DNA from: Ensifer aridi
Lineage (GTDB): Bacteria > Pseudomonadota > Alphaproteobacteria > Rhizobiales > Rhizobiaceae
NCBI RefSeq assembly: GCF_002078505.1
Contig: NZ_LUAV01000007.1
Coordinates: 186,001-250,000 of the forward strand
Direction: 5' to 3'
DNA: 64,000 bases
Part shown: piece after piece, positions 15,286 to 24,540 of the stretch
Layout: the number at the start of each line of letters is the position of its first letter
Position numbering within the stretch: the first letter of the stretch is position 1
The notes under the pieces: model-generated
The model's database searches: none
The model's input: only the letters and a program-made list of their open reading frames with translations
Told to the model about the DNA's origin: nothing
Position numbers and translations under genes: made by a program

Positions 15286-16011
15286 ATGAAGTTCTTCAAC
15301 TACAGACGCGTTCCTTACGCCGAAATCCGCGCCTTTTCCGTGCATATCCTCACTGCATCCGGCTCGTTCCTGGCGTTCCTCGGCGTCGTCGCGGCGGCCG
15401 AGCACCGTTTCATCGATATGTTCTGGTGGCTCGGCTTGGCGCTGCTCGTCGATGGCATCGATGGTCCGATTGCGCGCAAGGTGCAGGTCAAAGAGGTGTT
15501 GCCAAACTGGTCGGGCGACACGCTCGACAACGTCATCGACTACGTCACCTATGTGCTCCTGCCGGCCTTCGCGCTCTACCAAAGCGGCATGATCGGCGAA
15601 CCCTGGTCATTCGTCGCAGCCGGAGCGATCGTCGTCTCGAGCGCTATCTACTATGCCGATATGGGCATGAAGACGGACGAGTATTTCTTCTCCGGATTTC
15701 CGGTCGTCTGGAATATGATCGTCTTCACCCTTTTTGTCATCCAGGCGAGCGAAGTGACGGCGTCGATTGTCGTTGTCCTGTCGGTGGTGCTGACGTTCCT
15801 GCCGATCAATTTCCTGCATCCGGTGCGCGTGAAAAGGCTGAGGCCGCTCAATCTCGGCGTCTTCCTCGCCTGGTCCGTACTTGGCATGTACGCCTTGCTC
15901 TTGCATTTCGAGACGCCGCCCTGGGTGGTCGTTGGCGTCGTTGCGACCGGTCTCTATCTCTACGTCATCGGTTTCATCCTGCAGCTTTTTCCCAATCTTG
16001 GACGCGTCTAG
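15286..16011 (+). CDS. pcs: Phosphatidylcholine synthase
   Basis: A 241-residue inner-membrane enzyme that makes phosphatidylcholine from CDP-diacylglycerol and choline, a pathway important for rhizobia in symbiosis. The CDP-alcohol phosphotransferase motif is present: VDGIDGPIARKVQVKE followed by GDTLDNVIDY, supplying the metal-binding Asp residues. Eight hydrophobic segments are visible. Start MKFFNYRRVPYAEIRAFSVH and overall sequence are very close to the S. meliloti protein as I remember it, hence the genus assignment. The start at 15286 gives the known family length. The TAG stop is the first part of a palindromic repeat at 16009-16056. Confidence 0.95.
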   Translation: MKFFNYRRVPYAEIRAFSVHILTASGSFLAFLGVVAAAEHRFIDMFWWLGLALLVDGIDGPIARKVQVKEVLPNWSGDTLDNVIDYVTYVLLPAFALYQSGMIGEPWSFVAAGAIVVSSAIYYADMGMKTDEYFFSGFPVVWNMIVFTLFVIQASEVTASIVVVLSVVLTFLPINFLHPVRVKRLRPLNLGVFLAWSVLGMYALLLHFETPPWVVVGVVATGLYLYVIGFILQLFPNLGRV

Positions 16012-16056
16012 AGCGGGATGACAAAGGCCGCGCGGCTTTCCGGCCGCGTCCCGTTC
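16009..16056. repeat. Rhizobial palindromic intergenic element after pcs
   Basis: TAGAGCGGGATG begins at the pcs stop codon, and the arm GAGCGGGA pairs with TCCCGTTC at 16049-16056. Inside, AAAG and CTTT flank the palindrome CCGCGCGG. The nested design (GAGCxxxA, AAAG, GGTTTTCC-like centre) is shared with the element at 56154-56230. It lies between pcs and the quinone reductase gene. Confidence 0.65.
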
Positions 16057-16078
16057 CAATGGTTAGAGGAGTTTGGTC

Positions 16079-17056
16079 ATGGCACAGGCGATCGTCGTTC
16101 GCGAACTCGGCGGCCCGGAAGTTCTGAAGATGGAAGGTGTGACCTTGGCGCCGCCCGGACCGGGTGAGGTCCAGATCCGGCAGGTGGCGATCGGCCTCAA
16201 TTTCATCGACGTCTACTTCCGCACCGGCCTCTACAAATCGGCAACCGGTCTGCCCTTTGTTCCGGGCAAGGAAGGGGCGGGCGTCGTGACGGCGGTCGGC
16301 GATGGCGTCAGCCTCTTTTCGGTCGGCGACCGGGTGGCCTATGCCTCCGCCGACGGCGCCTATGCCAGCGAGCGAAATGTGGACGCGTCCCAGCTTGTGA
16401 AAGTGCCGGATGGGATCAGTCTGGAGACGGCCGCCGCGATGATGCTCAAAGGCATGACCGCACAATATCTCTTGAACCAGACGTTCAAAGTCGGTCCGGA
16501 GACGACCTTGCTCTTCCACGCGGCTGCCGGCGGCGTCGGCCTCATCGCCGGGCAATGGGCAAAGGTGCTTGGCGCCACGGTGATCGGCACGGCCGGATCG
16601 CAGGAGAAGATCGATCTGGCGCTCGCCCATGGCTACGACCATGTCATAAACTACCGCACCGACAACTTCGTCACGCGCGTCAAGGAACTGACGGGAGGGC
16701 GCGGCGTAGACGTTGTTTACGACTCGGTCGGCCGCGACACCTATCCGGGCTCGCTCGACTGCCTCAAACCGCGCGGTCTCTGGGTCAGTTTCGGCAACTC
16801 GTCGGGAGCGGTCGAGGCATTCAGTATCGGTATCCTGGCTCAGAAGGGGGCGCTTTATGCGACCCGCCCGACGCTCTTCACCTATATCGCGACCCGACCG
16901 GCATTGGAGGCGTGCGCAAATTCCCTGTTTGATGTTGTGCAAAGCAACAAAGTGCGTATCAATATCAATCAGACTTATCCGCTCGCCGAAGCCGGCCGGG
17001 CGCATACAGATCTCGAAACAAGAAAAACGAGTGGAACGACATTGCTGATTCCCTGA
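16079..17056 (+). CDS. NADPH:quinone oxidoreductase, zeta-crystallin type
   Basis: A 325-residue medium-chain reductase. The N-terminal GroES-like part starts AQAIVVRELGGPEVLKME and contains GLNFIDVYFRTGLYK, the usual QOR signature. The nucleotide-binding motif is FHAAAGGVGLIAGQWAKVLG (about 144-163), followed by GTAGSQEKIDLALAHG. Zinc ligands are absent, as in quinone reductases. Such enzymes reduce quinones with NADPH in the cytosol. AGAGGAG lies 9 bases before the ATG at 16079. The ABC ATPase gene begins about 50 bases later on the same strand, so the two may share a transcript with the importer. Confidence 0.88.
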   Translation: MAQAIVVRELGGPEVLKMEGVTLAPPGPGEVQIRQVAIGLNFIDVYFRTGLYKSATGLPFVPGKEGAGVVTAVGDGVSLFSVGDRVAYASADGAYASERNVDASQLVKVPDGISLETAAAMMLKGMTAQYLLNQTFKVGPETTLLFHAAAGGVGLIAGQWAKVLGATVIGTAGSQEKIDLALAHGYDHVINYRTDNFVTRVKELTGGRGVDVVYDSVGRDTYPGSLDCLKPRGLWVSFGNSSGAVEAFSIGILAQKGALYATRPTLFTYIATRPALEACANSLFDVVQSNKVRININQTYPLAEAGRAHTDLETRKTSGTTLLIP

Positions 17057-17103
17057 CTGAAGCATTGAAGGCCGGCGGAATCAAAGAGGGGAAAGAGGGC
17101 AGC

Positions 17104-18678
17104 GTGCCTGTTAAGGGACAAACTGCGAGCGGTCCGCTGCTGGCCGTGAGCAACCTGACGAAATTGTTCGGCTCGTTTACAGCCTGCAATGCGATCAATC
17201 TGCAGATAGAGCCCGGAGAGATCCACGCGCTGCTTGGCGAAAACGGAGCTGGAAAGTCCACTCTGGTGAAGATGCTGTTTGGCGTGCTTGCGCCGACGGC
17301 CGGCGAGATCGCCTGGAACGGCGAGATCGTCCGCATCACCAGTCCGAGTGACGCGCGCAAGCTCGGCATCGGCATGGTTTTCCAGCATTTTTCTCTATTC
17401 GAGGCGCTGACCGTTGCCGAGAATATCGCGCTCTCCATGGACCGGAACGTCTCGCTCGCCCGTGTTGCCGAAGAGGCTTCGCATCTGTCGCGCGTCTATG
17501 GCTTGCCGCTGGATCCGAAAGCGCATGTCGCCGACCTTTCGGTCGGCGAACGGCAGCGGATCGAGATCGTACGAGCGCTTCTGCAGAACCCACAGCTCAT
17601 TATCCTTGACGAACCAACTTCGGTGCTGACGCCGCAGGAGGCGGATCGTCTATTCGAAACGCTGTTCAAGTTGAAGTCGGAGGGAAGGTCCGTCCTTTAC
17701 ATCAGCCATCGTCTGGAGGAGGTGCAGCGCCTTTGCGACCGTGCAACGGTGCTCAGGCACGGCAGGGTCACGGGGGCCTGCGATCCGCGCGCGGAGACGC
17801 CCGCTTCACTTGCGCGCATGATGGTCGGCAGCGAGGTGGCCGTCGTCACGCCGGAAGGAACGAACACCAGGGGCGATGTGCAACTGGAGGCGCGCCACCT
17901 CTCCGTGCCGGCGCGGACGCCCTTCGCGGTCTCCTTGAAGAATATCTGCCTCAAGGTCAGGGCAGGCGAGGTCCTGGCGATCGCGGGTGTCGCCGGCAAC
18001 GGTCAGAGCGAACTCTTCGACGCGCTTTCCGGAGAATATCCGGTGGCTGACGACAAAGCCATACAGATCCGCCGGAACCCGGTCGGGAGCCGGAACATTA
18101 ACGCTCGCCGGCTGATGGGAGCGGGATTCGTGCCAGAGGAGCGTCATGGCCATGCAGCGGTCTCGACGCTGTCGTTGTCCGATAATCTCGTGCTCGCGCG
18201 CAACCAGTCGGACCGGCGCGCCTTTCTCGGTGGCGGTTTTCTCAAAATCATCCGGCAAGGCGCGGTCAAGGCCGCGACGAAGCGGGTTGCCGAAGCGATG
18301 GACGTCCGCAAGAGCGGTGAGGATCCGCCGGCCGGTTCGCTTTCCGGCGGCAACCTGCAGAAGTTCATTGTCGGTCGGGAGCTCGATCGTCAACCGGCCG
18401 TGCTTGTCGTCAACCAGCCGACCTGGGGCGTCGATGCCGGGGCGGCAAGCCGCATCCGCCAGGCGTTGGTCGATCTTGCCAAGGCGGGCTCGGCGGTGCT
18501 GGTGATCAGCCAGGACCTCGATGAGATATTCGAAGTGGCGACGGAGATCGCGGTGATCAGCGAGGGGCGTCTTTCCGACCCCTATCCGGCGCGCGAACTC
18601 TCACGCGAGAAGATCGGCCTCTTGATGGGCGGGATGTACGGCAAGACGGAAGGCGCGGGAGCTGCCCATGCGCATTGA
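17104..18678 (+). CDS. ABC importer ATPase, two-domain, BMP/nucleoside type
   Basis: A 524-residue protein with two fused nucleotide-binding domains, as in NupA/YufO, RbsA and MglA. Domain one has Walker A GENGAGKST, signature LSVGERQR and Walker B LIILDEPTSVLTPQE. Domain two has a degenerate Walker A (AGVAGNGQSEL), signature LSGGNLQK and a degenerate Walker B (NQPTWGVDAG), normal for this subfamily. It energises import together with the two permeases that follow and the binding protein at 20729. GTG at 17104 has AGAGGG upstream; TTG at 17065 is an alternative. The end overlaps the next start by 11 bases. Confidence 0.9.
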   Translation: MPVKGQTASGPLLAVSNLTKLFGSFTACNAINLQIEPGEIHALLGENGAGKSTLVKMLFGVLAPTAGEIAWNGEIVRITSPSDARKLGIGMVFQHFSLFEALTVAENIALSMDRNVSLARVAEEASHLSRVYGLPLDPKAHVADLSVGERQRIEIVRALLQNPQLIILDEPTSVLTPQEADRLFETLFKLKSEGRSVLYISHRLEEVQRLCDRATVLRHGRVTGACDPRAETPASLARMMVGSEVAVVTPEGTNTRGDVQLEARHLSVPARTPFAVSLKNICLKVRAGEVLAIAGVAGNGQSELFDALSGEYPVADDKAIQIRRNPVGSRNINARRLMGAGFVPEERHGHAAVSTLSLSDNLVLARNQSDRRAFLGGGFLKIIRQGAVKAATKRVAEAMDVRKSGEDPPAGSLSGGNLQKFIVGRELDRQPAVLVVNQPTWGVDAGAASRIRQALVDLAKAGSAVLVISQDLDEIFEVATEIAVISEGRLSDPYPARELSREKIGLLMGGMYGKTEGAGAAHAH

Positions 18679-19762
18679 ACTCGAAAAGCGCCCCAAAGTC
18701 TCGACGCTGTTCTCCGTGCTTTCTCCGTTCATCGCCTTTGCACTGACCATCGTCTTCGGCGGCATCATGTTCGCGTTGCTCGGCAAGAACCCCGTCACGG
18801 CGCTCTACAGCTTCTTCGTCGAACCCTTGAGCGAAGTGTGGTCGCTCCATGAATTGGCGATCAAGGCCGCGCCGCTGATTTTGATCGGCGTCGGTCTATC
18901 CGTTTGCTTCCGGTCCAATAACTGGAACATCGGTGCGGAAGGGCAATTCATCATGGGAGCGATCGCCGGCTCGATCCTGCCGGTCGTCTTCTATGATTGG
19001 CAGTCGCCGGTGGTGCTGCCGCTGATGATGCTTTTCGGTATGATCGGCGGCGCGCTCTTCGCCGCGGTGCCGGCCTTCCTGAAGGCGCATATGAACACCA
19101 ACGAGATCCTGACGAGCCTGATGCTTGTCTATGTGGCCCAGCTCTTTCTCGACTGGCTCGTGCGCGGTCCGTGGCGCAATCCGCAGGGCATGAACTTTCC
19201 AGAAACCCGCACCTTCGGCGCCGACGCAATACTCCCGGAGATGATCGCCTCCGGACGCACCCATTGGGGCTTCGCCTTCGCGATCGTCGCGGCGGTCCTC
19301 GTCTGGTTCATGATGCGCTACACCTTGAGGGGCTTTGAGATCACCGTGCTTGGCCAATCCGCACGGGCAGGGCGCTTTGCCGGCTTTTCGTCGCGCAAGA
19401 TGATCTGGTTCTCGATGCTGTTCTCGGGCGCGCTCGCCGGGCTTGCCGGGATCGCGGAAGTGAGCGGCGCCATCCAGCAATTGCGGCCGGTGATCTCGCC
19501 CGGCTACGGCTTCACCGCGATTATCGTCGCTTTCCTTGGCCGCCTCAATCCGCTTGGCATCGTTGCTGCCGGACTCGTGCTGGCGCTCACCTATCTTGGC
19601 GGCGAGGCCGCACAGCTTTCGATCGGCGTGTCGGAGAGGGTCACGCGCGTTTTCCAGGGGCTGCTGCTCTTCTTCGTGCTGTCGTGCGACACGCTCATTC
19701 ACTACCGCATACGGCTGGTGTGGGAGCGGTTCGCGGCGACCAAAACGGAAGAGGCGCACTGA
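18668..19762 (+). CDS. ABC importer permease 1, BMP/nucleoside type
   Basis: A 364-residue BPD_transp_2 permease. A first helix (SVLSPFIAFALTIVFGGIMF) is followed by the family block GLSVCFRSNNWNIGAEGQFI (about 76-95) and the cytoplasmic motif FEITVLGQSARAGRFAGFS. Eight to ten membrane segments are visible. It belongs with the second permease to the heterodimeric channel of nucleoside/simple-sugar importers. It starts inside the ATPase gene and its TGA overlaps the next ATG (TGATG), so the operon is translationally coupled. Confidence 0.9.
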   Translation: MRIELEKRPKVSTLFSVLSPFIAFALTIVFGGIMFALLGKNPVTALYSFFVEPLSEVWSLHELAIKAAPLILIGVGLSVCFRSNNWNIGAEGQFIMGAIAGSILPVVFYDWQSPVVLPLMMLFGMIGGALFAAVPAFLKAHMNTNEILTSLMLVYVAQLFLDWLVRGPWRNPQGMNFPETRTFGADAILPEMIASGRTHWGFAFAIVAAVLVWFMMRYTLRGFEITVLGQSARAGRFAGFSSRKMIWFSMLFSGALAGLAGIAEVSGAIQQLRPVISPGYGFTAIIVAFLGRLNPLGIVAAGLVLALTYLGGEAAQLSIGVSERVTRVFQGLLLFFVLSCDTLIHYRIRLVWERFAATKTEEAH

Positions 19763-20682
19763 TGGGCATCGTCGAAGCAATTCTTCTGAGCGTCATCACG
19801 GCGGCAACGCCGCTCGTCCTCGCCGCCGCCGGCGAGCTCGTCGCCGAGCGGTCGGGCGTGCTCAATCTCGGCGTCGAAGGCATGATGATCATGGGCGCGG
19901 TCTCAGCCTTCGCGGCCACGCAAATCACCGGTTCGCCCTATATCGGCGTGCTCGCCGGCATTGGCGCAGGGGTGCTGTTCGCGCTGCTGTTCGGTTTCCT
20001 TACGCTCACGCTGGTCGCCAATCAGGTGGCGACCGGATTGGCGCTGACGCTGCTCGGCCTCGGCGTGTCGGGGATGCTTGGCGAGGGCTTTCTCGGCATG
20101 CAGGGCATCAAGCTGCAGCCGATTACGATCCCGCTCCTGTCGCAAGTCCCGTTCCTCGGGCCGCTCCTGTTCCGGCAGGACGCGATCTTCTATCTGTCGA
20201 TCGCGGTCGTCGCGGGCATCCACTGGTTCCTGTTCAGGAGCCGTGCGGGACTGAAGCTGCGCGCCGTCGGCGACAGTCACGCATCGGCGCACGCGCTCGG
20301 CGTCGACGTCGTTCGCACCCGCTACCTTGCCGTTCTGTTCGGTGGTGCCTGTGCCGGCCTCGCCGGAGCGCAGCTCTCGCTCGTCTATACGCCGCAGTGG
20401 GTCGAGAACATGTCGGCCGGACGTGGCTGGATCGCGCTCGCGCTCGTGGTTTTCGCCTCCTGGCGCCCCTGGCGCGTGGTCGCCGGCGGATACCTCTTCG
20501 GTGCGGTCTCGATCAGCCAGCTTCACGCGCAAGCCTTCGGGATCGGCATTCCCTCGCAATTCCTTTCTTCGCTTCCCTATCTCGCGACAATCATCGTACT
20601 CATTCTCATATCGCATAACCGGCGCATGACGTTGATCAATACGCCGGCATCGCTCGGCAAGCCGTTTGTGCCGGATCGGTGA
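19762..20682 (+). CDS. ABC importer permease 2, BMP/nucleoside type
   Basis: A 306-residue BPD_transp_2 permease with the typical start TPLVLAAAGELVAERSGVLN and LGVEGMMIMGAVSAF (about 17-50), and AVGDSHASAHALGVDV as cytoplasmic loop. Membrane helices fill most of the remainder. It is the partner of the permease directly upstream. The binding-protein gene follows after 46 bases. Confidence 0.9.
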   Translation: MGIVEAILLSVITAATPLVLAAAGELVAERSGVLNLGVEGMMIMGAVSAFAATQITGSPYIGVLAGIGAGVLFALLFGFLTLTLVANQVATGLALTLLGLGVSGMLGEGFLGMQGIKLQPITIPLLSQVPFLGPLLFRQDAIFYLSIAVVAGIHWFLFRSRAGLKLRAVGDSHASAHALGVDVVRTRYLAVLFGGACAGLAGAQLSLVYTPQWVENMSAGRGWIALALVVFASWRPWRVVAGGYLFGAVSISQLHAQAFGIGIPSQFLSSLPYLATIIVLILISHNRRMTLINTPASLGKPFVPDR

Positions 20683-20728
20683 AAAACAACAACCAGACGG
20701 ACATTTCTCAAACCGACAGAGGTCAAAA

Positions 20729-21799
20729 ATGAAAAAACTACTCGTCGCCCTCGCAACCACAGCGGCCGTGCTCGGCGTCGTGTCGGCCGCAAGCGCTCAG
20801 GAAAAAGCCAAGGTCTGCTTCGTCTATGTCGGCTCGAAGACCGACGGCGGCTGGACCCAAGCCCACGACATCGGCCGCCAGCAAGTCGAAAAGGAACTCG
20901 GAGACAAGGTCGAGACGCAGTTTCTCGAAAACGTGCCGGAAGGCCCGGACGCGGAACGTGCGATCGAACGCCTGGCCCGTTCCGGCTGCGGTCTGATTTT
21001 CACGACGTCCTTCGGCTTCATGGACGCGACGATCAAGATCGCGCAGAAATTCCCTGACGTAAAATTCGAGCACGCGACCGGCTACAAGACGGCTCCGAAC
21101 GTCGCGACCTATAACAGCCGCTTCTACGAAGGCCGCTACATCCAGGGGCAGATCGCGGCCAAGATGTCTCAGAAGGGCCTAGCCGGCTACATCGCGTCCT
21201 TCCCGATTCCGGAAGTCGTCATGGGCATCAACTCCTTCGTGATCGGCGCCCGATCGGTCAATCCGGATTTCAAGATCAAGGTCGTGTGGGCCAACACCTG
21301 GTTCGATCCCGGCAAGGAAGCCGATGCCGCCAAGGCGCTGATCGACCAGGGCGTCGACATCCTGACCCAGCACACCGACACGACCGCGCCGATGCAGGTT
21401 GCCGCCGAACGCGGCATCAAGGCCTTCGGCCAGGCCTCCGACATGATCGCCGCTGGCCCGCAGACGCAGTTGACCGCGATCGTCGACACCTGGGGCGCCT
21501 ATTATGTGAAGCGCACCCAGGCGTTCCTCGACGGGAAATGGGAATCGACGTCGAGCTGGGACGGCCTGAAGGACGGCATTCTGACCATGGCTCCCTACAC
21601 CAACATGCCAGACGACGTAAAAGCGATGGCCGAGGCAACTGAGGCCAAGATCAAGTCCGGCGAACTGAAGCCGTTCACCGGGCCGCTGAACAAGCAGGAC
21701 GGCAGCCCGTGGCTCAAGGAAGGCGAGACGGCCGATGACGGCACGCTGCTCGGCATGAACTTCTACGTTGAGGGTGTCGACGACAAGCTGCCGCAATAA
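20729..21799 (+). CDS. BMP-family substrate-binding protein of the importer
   Basis: A 356-residue periplasmic protein. MKKLLVALATTAAVLGVVSA followed by ASAQEK is a type I signal peptide; unlike many BMP proteins (PnrA, BmpA) there is no lipobox cysteine. The mature part starts KVCFVYVGSKTDGGWTQAHD, the BMP signature, with TSFGFMDATIKIAQKFPDVK further on. Characterised BMP proteins bind purine nucleosides, which makes nucleosides the leading candidate substrate here. AGAGG lies 6 bases before the ATG. It is the last gene of the importer operon and is followed by a terminator. Confidence 0.9.
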   Translation: MKKLLVALATTAAVLGVVSAASAQEKAKVCFVYVGSKTDGGWTQAHDIGRQQVEKELGDKVETQFLENVPEGPDAERAIERLARSGCGLIFTTSFGFMDATIKIAQKFPDVKFEHATGYKTAPNVATYNSRFYEGRYIQGQIAAKMSQKGLAGYIASFPIPEVVMGINSFVIGARSVNPDFKIKVVWANTWFDPGKEADAAKALIDQGVDILTQHTDTTAPMQVAAERGIKAFGQASDMIAAGPQTQLTAIVDTWGAYYVKRTQAFLDGKWESTSSWDGLKDGILTMAPYTNMPDDVKAMAEATEAKIKSGELKPFTGPLNKQDGSPWLKEGETADDGTLLGMNFYVEGVDDKLPQ

Positions 21800-21848
21800 C
21801 CGGTGCGCGTATGATAACGGCCGCGTCGAAGAGACGCGCGATAGCAGA

Positions 21849-21873
21849 CCCCGTGCCTTGGCGCGGGGTTTTT
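21849..21873 (+). terminator. Rho-independent terminator of the BMP importer operon
   Basis: CCCCGTGCC, a two-base centre and GGCGCGGGG with one G-T pair, followed by TTTTT. It lies 49 bases after the binding-protein stop. Confidence 0.8.
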
Positions 21874-22167
21874 GTTTCTTTGCGAAGCATCTGCTCGGAC
21901 GTGCAGATGTCGCCGTACGCTCCGGCGCTCTCCTTGCATTGTTTCTGAGTCGACGCCGCTTTAACGCAAATGCTCGCTCAACGAGTGATTGAACGCGTGC
22001 TTGCCGTCGCTGATCCGCTGCGACGCTTCGTGAGACTTTCAGGAATCGCTTATTCGATCTAGTGTTGATTGACTCTGACGCGGGTGCAATGAGGACGATG
22101 TTTGGCGTTGCAGCCACTGCGCCATATCCGCCGCGACCGACGGGGGCACATTCTTGGGGGAGACGGG
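21874..22167. other. Gene-free stretch before the GntR regulator
   Basis: No credible gene, RNA or repeat is seen between the terminator and the regulator. The right half must hold the regulator's promoter, but I could not single out a consensus. Confidence 0.4.
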
Positions 22168-22920
22168 GTGAAAAGCCTGTTTGAGACGGTAATATCCGGC
22201 ACGCCGAAGCGGACAAGCCACGCGCAGGTGGTGGATCAACTCGGAAAGGCGATTGTCTCGGGAGAGTTCCCGGTCGGCAGCATCCTGCCCGGCGACCCTG
22301 AACTGGCGCTGCGTTTTCGCGTATCGCGCACCGTCCTGCGCGAAGCGATGAAAACGCTTGCCGCCAAAGGCATGATCGTGCCGCGCGCGCGCATCGGTAC
22401 CCGCGTCACACCCAGGAAGGAATGGAACCTCTTCGATAGCGACATTCTGACCTGGCACTTCGCCTGCGGAGTCGATGAGGATTTCCTCCATCATCTGAGT
22501 GAAGTGCGGCTTGCTTTCGAGACGCACGCCGCGGCGCTGGCGGCGAGGAATGCGTCAGAGGCGGAAATAGCCACCATGATGCGGCTCGCTGTCGCCATGG
22601 GCGATGCGAAGCACACGGCCGAGAGCCTTGCCGTGGCCGACCTGAAATTCCATCTCGCCGTTCTGGATGCATCCGGAAATCCCTTCTTGCGCACGGTCGG
22701 TAGTCTGATCGAAGCAGCCCTCGTCGGCGTTTTCAGATTAAGCTCGCCGACGGACGACAAGGGCGGCATAGACGAGGTCGCTCGAAACCATATTCGCATC
22801 GTTGAGGAAATCGGCAGGAGGAGCGAGACCGGCGCGCGGCAGGCGATGGAACACGTTATCAAATACGGGCGCGAACGCATCCACCGGGCCTTGTCTGGCA
22901 ACGAGGGCGGAAAGATGTGA
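22168..22920 (+). CDS. GntR-family regulator, FadR/FCD subfamily
   Basis: A 250-residue repressor-type protein. The winged helix-turn-helix covers about 18-85 (VVDQLGKAIVSGEFPVGSIL, LALRFRVSRTVLREAMKTLA, GMIVPRARIGTRV). The FCD ligand domain follows from about 100, with the metal/ligand residues in LSEVRLAFETHAA, DLKFHLAVLDASGN and RNHIRIVEEI. The WNLFDSDILTWHF link is typical of sugar-acid regulators such as DgoR, so a galactonate-like effector is possible. GTG at 22168 has GGGGGAG upstream. No catabolic genes adjoin it, so the target is unknown. Confidence 0.87.
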   Translation: MKSLFETVISGTPKRTSHAQVVDQLGKAIVSGEFPVGSILPGDPELALRFRVSRTVLREAMKTLAAKGMIVPRARIGTRVTPRKEWNLFDSDILTWHFACGVDEDFLHHLSEVRLAFETHAAALAARNASEAEIATMMRLAVAMGDAKHTAESLAVADLKFHLAVLDASGNPFLRTVGSLIEAALVGVFRLSSPTDDKGGIDEVARNHIRIVEEIGRRSETGARQAMEHVIKYGRERIHRALSGNEGGKM

Positions 22921-23060
22921 CCTGCGGCGCCCCTCCAGCCGTCGATCCGGGGAGGGCGTGAATTGCAGGGGGTGATCTTGCCCGGCCTTTCTGCGTAGCC
23001 TATCTGGGGAAGGTCTCTCCTGAAAAAGGGTGACTTCCCGCCAACGGTGAACCGGAGATC

Positions 23061-24353
23061 ATGTCCGAGCTTCTTGTCATATTTCTTCTGCTTCTGATCA
23101 ACGCTTTCTTCGCGCTATCGGAAATGGCAATTGTCTCGGCAAGCAAGCCGTTGCTGCGGCAGATGGTGAAGCAGGGAAACCAGCGCGCAGATGTCGCGCT
23201 GAAGCTCGCTGAAGATCCCGGCAAGTTCCTCTCGACGGTCCAGGTCGGCATTACCCTCGTCGGTATTCTGGCGGGCGCCTACGGTGGCGCAACGATCGCC
23301 GCGAAGATAGCGCCAATGCTGAACGAGGTGGCCTGGATCAACCCCTACGGCAACACGGTTGCAGTGGCGCTCGTCGTTACCCTCATCACCTTCCTGTCGG
23401 TCGTCGTCGGCGAACTCATCCCGAAACAGCTCGCGCTTCGGAATTCGGAGGCGCTGGCGATGTTCGTCGCTGGGCCGATGACGTTGCTTTCGCGTATCGC
23501 GGCGCCGGTCGTCTATCTTTTCGAGATGGCTGCCGCCGTTGCTATGCGGCTCTTCGGCATGAAGCCCGATGACGCGGATCATGTTACGGAGGAAGAAGTC
23601 AAGGCAATCATGGCCGAAGGGGTCGAGAGCGGTGCGATCGAGAAGAGCGAGCACGAAATGCTGCGTCGCATCATCCGCCTCGGCGATCGCAACGTCAAAT
23701 CGATCATGACCCACCGGACCGAGGTGAGCTTCATCGATGTCAACGACAGCCAGGACGCAATCGGACGCAAGATTCGGCAGTTCGGCCATTCCCGATATCC
23801 TGTCATCGACGGCCCGACCGGTGAAGTGCTGGGTGCCGTTCTGGTGAAGGAGATACTGAACGCGCCCGCGGGCGGGGCATTCAACGTGCGCAACTATGTC
23901 CGGGAAATCCTGACCCTGCCGGAGACGGCCTCATGCCTCAAAGCCCTCGAGGCTTTCAAGTCGTCAAGCATCGATATGGCGATGATCGTCGACGAATACG
24001 GCAGCACAGAAGGAATCGTCACCACGGCTGATATTCTGGAAGCGATCGTCGGCGTCATTCCTTCGAACTACGACGATGTCGAGCACGCTCTCATTCGTGC
24101 GCGCGACGACGGCAGCTATCTGGTCGACGGACGAACGCCGATCGATGAAATCCACCTCCAGATCGGCATCGAAGGCATCGATTCTGATGGCGATTTCGAA
24201 ACGATAGCTGGATTTCTCGTACAGCAGTTGCGTAAGACGCCGGAGGAGGGCGATGCCGCCGAGGCTCACGGCTACCGCTTCGAGGTGATCGATATGGACG
24301 GGCGGCGGATCGACAAGATCCTTGTCAGCCGAAGTAGCGAGAACATGTCCTGA
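23061..24353 (+). CDS. CNNM/CorC-like membrane protein with DUF21, CBS and CorC_HlyC domains
   Basis: A 430-residue protein of the hemolysin C/CorC group. Residues 1-190 form the DUF21 membrane domain (LLVIFLLLLINAFFALSEMA, VGITLVGILAGAYGGATIA, LSVVVGELIPKQLAL). Two CBS repeats follow (VKSIMTHRTEVSFIDVNDSQ; AMIVDEYGSTEGIVTTADIL) and the C-terminal CorC_HlyC domain lies at about 345-425 (YLVDGRTPIDEIHLQIG). Relatives mediate Mg2+/Co2+ efflux or Na+-dependent Mg2+ transport; the hemolysin label is historical. It is convergent with moeA. Confidence 0.9.
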   Translation: MSELLVIFLLLLINAFFALSEMAIVSASKPLLRQMVKQGNQRADVALKLAEDPGKFLSTVQVGITLVGILAGAYGGATIAAKIAPMLNEVAWINPYGNTVAVALVVTLITFLSVVVGELIPKQLALRNSEALAMFVAGPMTLLSRIAAPVVYLFEMAAAVAMRLFGMKPDDADHVTEEEVKAIMAEGVESGAIEKSEHEMLRRIIRLGDRNVKSIMTHRTEVSFIDVNDSQDAIGRKIRQFGHSRYPVIDGPTGEVLGAVLVKEILNAPAGGAFNVRNYVREILTLPETASCLKALEAFKSSSIDMAMIVDEYGSTEGIVTTADILEAIVGVIPSNYDDVEHALIRARDDGSYLVDGRTPIDEIHLQIGIEGIDSDGDFETIAGFLVQQLRKTPEEGDAAEAHGYRFEVIDMDGRRIDKILVSRSSENMS

Positions 24354-24379
24354 AGCAGGCGCGAGCTCACCAAAAAGCA

Positions 24380-24404
24380 AAAGGCCGGGCGCTACCCGAC
24401 CTTT
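24380..24404. terminator. Terminator-like hairpin between the CNNM gene and moeA
   Basis: AAAGGCCGGG, loop CGCTA, CCCGACCTTT. A-rich and T-rich flanks on the two sides let it act in both directions for the convergent genes. Confidence 0.6.
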
Positions 24405-24540
24405 CCTCCTCAAACCGCATAGAGCCTGCTAGTCCATCCGTAGTCAGGCGCCGCGGTCGAGTTATTTTCCTTATTATATGGCGCGCATGACCGCGGTATG
24501 ACAGACGGGTCGCGATGGGAAACTGCCGCGCGTCGCGCGG

